Part shown: piece after piece, positions 4,327-5,864 of the stretch | How positions within the stretch are numbered: the first letter of the stretch is position 1 | Layout of the letters: every line of letters starts with the position of its first letter | Assembly (NCBI GenBank): GCA_002792495.1 | Contig: PFOK01000142.1 | Span: 1-5,864, forward strand | Direction: 5' to 3' | DNA: 5,864 nt | DNA from: Candidatus Peregrinibacteria bacterium CG_4_10_14_0_2_um_filter_43_11 | GTDB lineage: Bacteria; Patescibacteriota; Gracilibacteria; UM-FILTER-43-11 | Program-made: the position numbers and the translations under genes | Notes under the pieces: generated by a model | Told to the model about the DNA's origin: nothing | Databases searched by the model: none | What the model saw: only the letters and a program-made list of their open reading frames with translations

Positions 4327-5082
4327 GTGGAGTATTTAATACAACAGAAAACCGACTTCGACTTCGAAATCATTATTGTGGATAACTCGTGTGACGCGGA
4401 GAACGCGGAAAGACTAAGGCAACTGAAACAACACAAAAACGTTCATGTCATCATCAACGAAAAAAACATCGGCTACATCCGCGGCAATAATCTTGGCGTA
4501 GCGAAAGCACAGGGCGAATACCTCATCATTCTGAATCCGGATATTTTATGCACCGATGAAAACAGCCTCCAAAAACTCATCGATTTCATGGAACAAAATC
4601 CGGATGTGGGCATTGCGGGACCAAAGCAAGTGAATGATGACGGTTCGATCGCCATGACCGTACGCGCCTTCCCCAAACTTTTCCTCCAAATCGCCCGACG
4701 AACGTTTTTACGCCACTTACCACTAATTCGAAAATGGGTCGCGTACGACGAAATGCAACATTTGGACTACACAAAAACCCAACCCGTCGACTGGTTGCAA
4801 TCCTCTTTTTGGATCATCCGCAAAAACTTATGGCAGGAATTCGGCGGATTGAGTGAAGACTACTTCATTTTTATGTCCGACCCGGATCTGTGTTTCAAGT
4901 GCTGGAAAAAAGGGGAAAAAGTGATGTATTACCCAAAAGTGGAAGTGCATGCGGACGGCATTCGCTGTAGCGATGGTGGAATAAGCGACTTTTTTACCAA
5001 ATGGACGCTAAGACAACACTTTAAAGAAGCCTGCAGGTATTGGAGGAAACATTGGACTAAAAAGAACCCACGGAAATCATAA
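4327..5082 (+). CDS. Glycosyltransferase family 2, WbbL (rhamnosyltransferase) type, 5' end uncertain
   Basis: The protein would add a sugar, perhaps rhamnose, to a cell-surface glycan from a nucleotide donor. From the GTG at 4327, motifs are IIIVDNS (15-21), NIGYIRGNNLGVAKAQGEYL (46-65), the metal-site NPD (69-71), GIAGPK (94-99), VDWLQSSFWIIRK (153-165), FGGLSEDYFIFMSDPDL (171-187) and YYPKVEVHADG. Two departures from the family are visible: SS replaces the small GA after VDWL, and SDPDLCFKCWKKG replaces the usual ED.DL..R...G, losing the glutamate and the arginine. The C terminus is basic. GTG 4327 is the first standard start in the frame, but it would remove the first Rossmann-like strand, so the real start is probably upstream, as described for 4252-4326. 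A 129-base gap separates it from the Wzz-like gene on the same strand. Confidence 0.85.
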   Translation: MEYLIQQKTDFDFEIIIVDNSCDAENAERLRQLKQHKNVHVIINEKNIGYIRGNNLGVAKAQGEYLIILNPDILCTDENSLQKLIDFMEQNPDVGIAGPKQVNDDGSIAMTVRAFPKLFLQIARRTFLRHLPLIRKWVAYDEMQHLDYTKTQPVDWLQSSFWIIRKNLWQEFGGLSEDYFIFMSDPDLCFKCWKKGEKVMYYPKVEVHADGIRCSDGGISDFFTKWTLRQHFKEACRYWRKHWTKKNPRKS

Positions 5083-5265
5083 CTACCCCTCAAGTTTTTC
5101 TCCAACAACATCACGAGTACCTTGAGCAACTGTTTCGGCCTTAGGGGCATATTGAGGAAGGGTTGGTAGTCTTAGAATATTCTCAGGAACCACGAAATCA
5201 TTATCCTGATCATGCTTGGCCAGACATTTTTTGCCATGTTCAGCCGTTACTACACCACCCATCAT
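5083..5265 (-). other. Possible minus-strand gene fragment (60-codon frame)
   Basis: A minus-strand frame from ATG 5265 to TAG 5085-5083 has a protein-like second half (NILRLPTLPQYAPKAETVAQ, then GTRDVVGEKLEG) with natural-looking third positions. Its first half overlaps the Wzz-like gene, where the plus strand is clearly the coding one. It may be the 3' end of another gene, joined to the Wzz-like gene near 5185-5200. It could also be chance. No family is recognised. Confidence 0.25.
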
Positions 5266-5706
5266 TACGAGAACCGAATCTACGCGACAATCGGCATTGA
5301 AATGTCAGAAAAAAACGACCTTCACAAACTCAATGAAGCCGCTCATTATTTTGGTCAAACCATCATCGGATGGACGAAATTCTCTCACTTCGAATCACAA
5401 TTGAAAGAACAAGTTAGCCTTCCCGAAACCGCCGAGCTGAATGCGCACATGCAGGAACGGCAAAACCTGATCTTCACGCTCACCACGCCAGAATCCATCA
5501 CCCCGGATCAACTGATCGCGACGAAAAACTACCTCCAGAGCAAGCTGGACGAATACAATAAAATAGGAAAAACCGGCTTCAAACTCGCCAATGTAGATTA
5601 TGAACAGATCGATATCAAACGCCCTTACTCCACAGGGGCTCTGACCGCCCTTCTGCTTTCCGTGGTGTTATGGGGAATGATTTTATATCTCAAAAAAATG
5701 AGCTAA
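5212..5706 (+). CDS. Wzz-like chain-length/polysaccharide co-polymerase family protein, small, 5' end uncertain
   Basis: The 164-residue product has the layout of Wzz-type proteins: an N-terminal membrane segment, a periplasmic or extracellular helical region, and a C-terminal membrane segment (about 143-160, ALTALLLSVVLWGMILYL) ending in KKMS. YENRIYATIGIEMSEKNDLH (19-38) matches the stretch that follows the first helix in this superfamily, and Pro138 lies shortly before helix 2. Such proteins set the length of glycan chains or assist their export, which fits the adjacent glycosyltransferases. The ATG at 5212 cuts into the first helix: the in-frame codons upstream, back to the TAG at 5173-5175, encode NILRNHEIIILI, completing it. 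Only CTG (5206) or ATT/ATC could start there. The gene may thus use a rare start or have lost its 5' end. No cytoplasmic kinase domain is present. The family assignment rests on topology and local pattern. Confidence 0.65.
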   Translation: MLGQTFFAMFSRYYTTHHYENRIYATIGIEMSEKNDLHKLNEAAHYFGQTIIGWTKFSHFESQLKEQVSLPETAELNAHMQERQNLIFTLTTPESITPDQLIATKNYLQSKLDEYNKIGKTGFKLANVDYEQIDIKRPYSTGALTALLLSVVLWGMILYLKKMS

Positions 5707-5799
5707 GGATTCATCAAATATTTCTTTCACATTCGCTCCGGAAATCCAGAGGATGTTTTTTAAATTTTCTCGGCTTAAAGGAAGTTTTTGCGGGCTAAT
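5683..5799 (-). pseudogene. Possible decayed minus-strand gene fragment, faintly ArsC/Spx-like
   Basis: The minus strand encodes ISPQKLPLSRENLKNILWIS then GANVKEIFDES before running into the Wzz-like coding sequence and stopping at 5685-5683. The PLSRE.L..IL..SG pattern recalls the middle of ArsC/Spx-family thioredoxin-fold proteins. There is no start codon at a sensible place, an in-frame TAA precedes it at 5802-5800, and the conserved C-terminal half of that family is absent. If real, it is a truncated remnant whose homology ends at the Wzz-like stop codon. The assignment is weak. Confidence 0.22.
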
Positions 5800-5864
5800 T
5801 TAGCAATTTTCCAGTAAATAATTCATCATCTTCTGCCTTCGGGCATACCTAAGTCCCCGATGAA
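5707..5864. other. Right-hand intergenic region to window edge
   Basis: Apart from the possible minus-strand remnant, no gene is established here. A four-pair hairpin ATCC-AGA-GGAT (5744-5754) is followed by G and six T (5756-5761), a poor terminator candidate. Beyond 5803 short frames are open on the minus strand to the window edge, but none can be assigned. Confidence 0.3.

Noticed and set aside
5744..5761. Intrinsic terminator after the Wzz-like gene (ATCC-AGA-GGAT then TTTTTT)
   Set aside because: The stem is only four pairs around a three-base loop. The T run fits but the hairpin would be unstable.

Overview
The window looks like part of a small-genome bacterium with the standard code: TGA, TAA and TAG all act as stops, and no reading frame needs TGA as an amino acid. 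Several features hint at a Candidate Phyla Radiation (Patescibacteria) lineage, possibly close to Peregrinibacteria. These are very short or absent 5' leaders, few Shine-Dalgarno sites, several genes with no ATG start, and AATTCGTA-type intergenic repeats. This placement is an inference; no rRNA or full-length marker gene is present.

Layout. Positions 1-64 (minus) hold the first 21 codons of ribosomal protein S2. Positions 285-1400 (minus) encode a 23S rRNA uracil-5 methyltransferase with an Fe-S cluster motif, reading towards rpsB. Positions 1475-1918 (plus) encode a four-helix membrane protein of unknown function behind a near-consensus promoter. Positions 1941-2549 (minus) encode an acidic 202-residue protein made of two diverged copies of one unit. 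From 2554 onward the plus strand carries a surface-polysaccharide-type cluster: a family 2 glycosyltransferase (2598-3617), a second one of WbbL type (frame 4252-5082) and a small Wzz-like two-helix protein (5212-5706).

Between the two glycosyltransferases lies a compact element of about 476 bp (3672-4147). It contains a GIY-YIG nuclease gene, three direct hairpin repeats upstream and one and a half inverted copies downstream. Its ends form a 17-bp terminal inverted repeat with 16 matches. Directly outside its right end is a diverged copy of the last 66 bases of the first glycosyltransferase gene, apparently the stump of a lost paralogue.

The cluster looks worn by rearrangement. The second glycosyltransferase and the Wzz-like gene both have recognisable N-terminal sequence upstream of any ordinary start codon. 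Possible minus-strand gene fragments lie on both sides of the Wzz-like gene. The most interesting signals are the nuclease-hairpin cassette, the orphan glycosyltransferase tail, and a pair of divergent promoters whose -10 boxes overlap.
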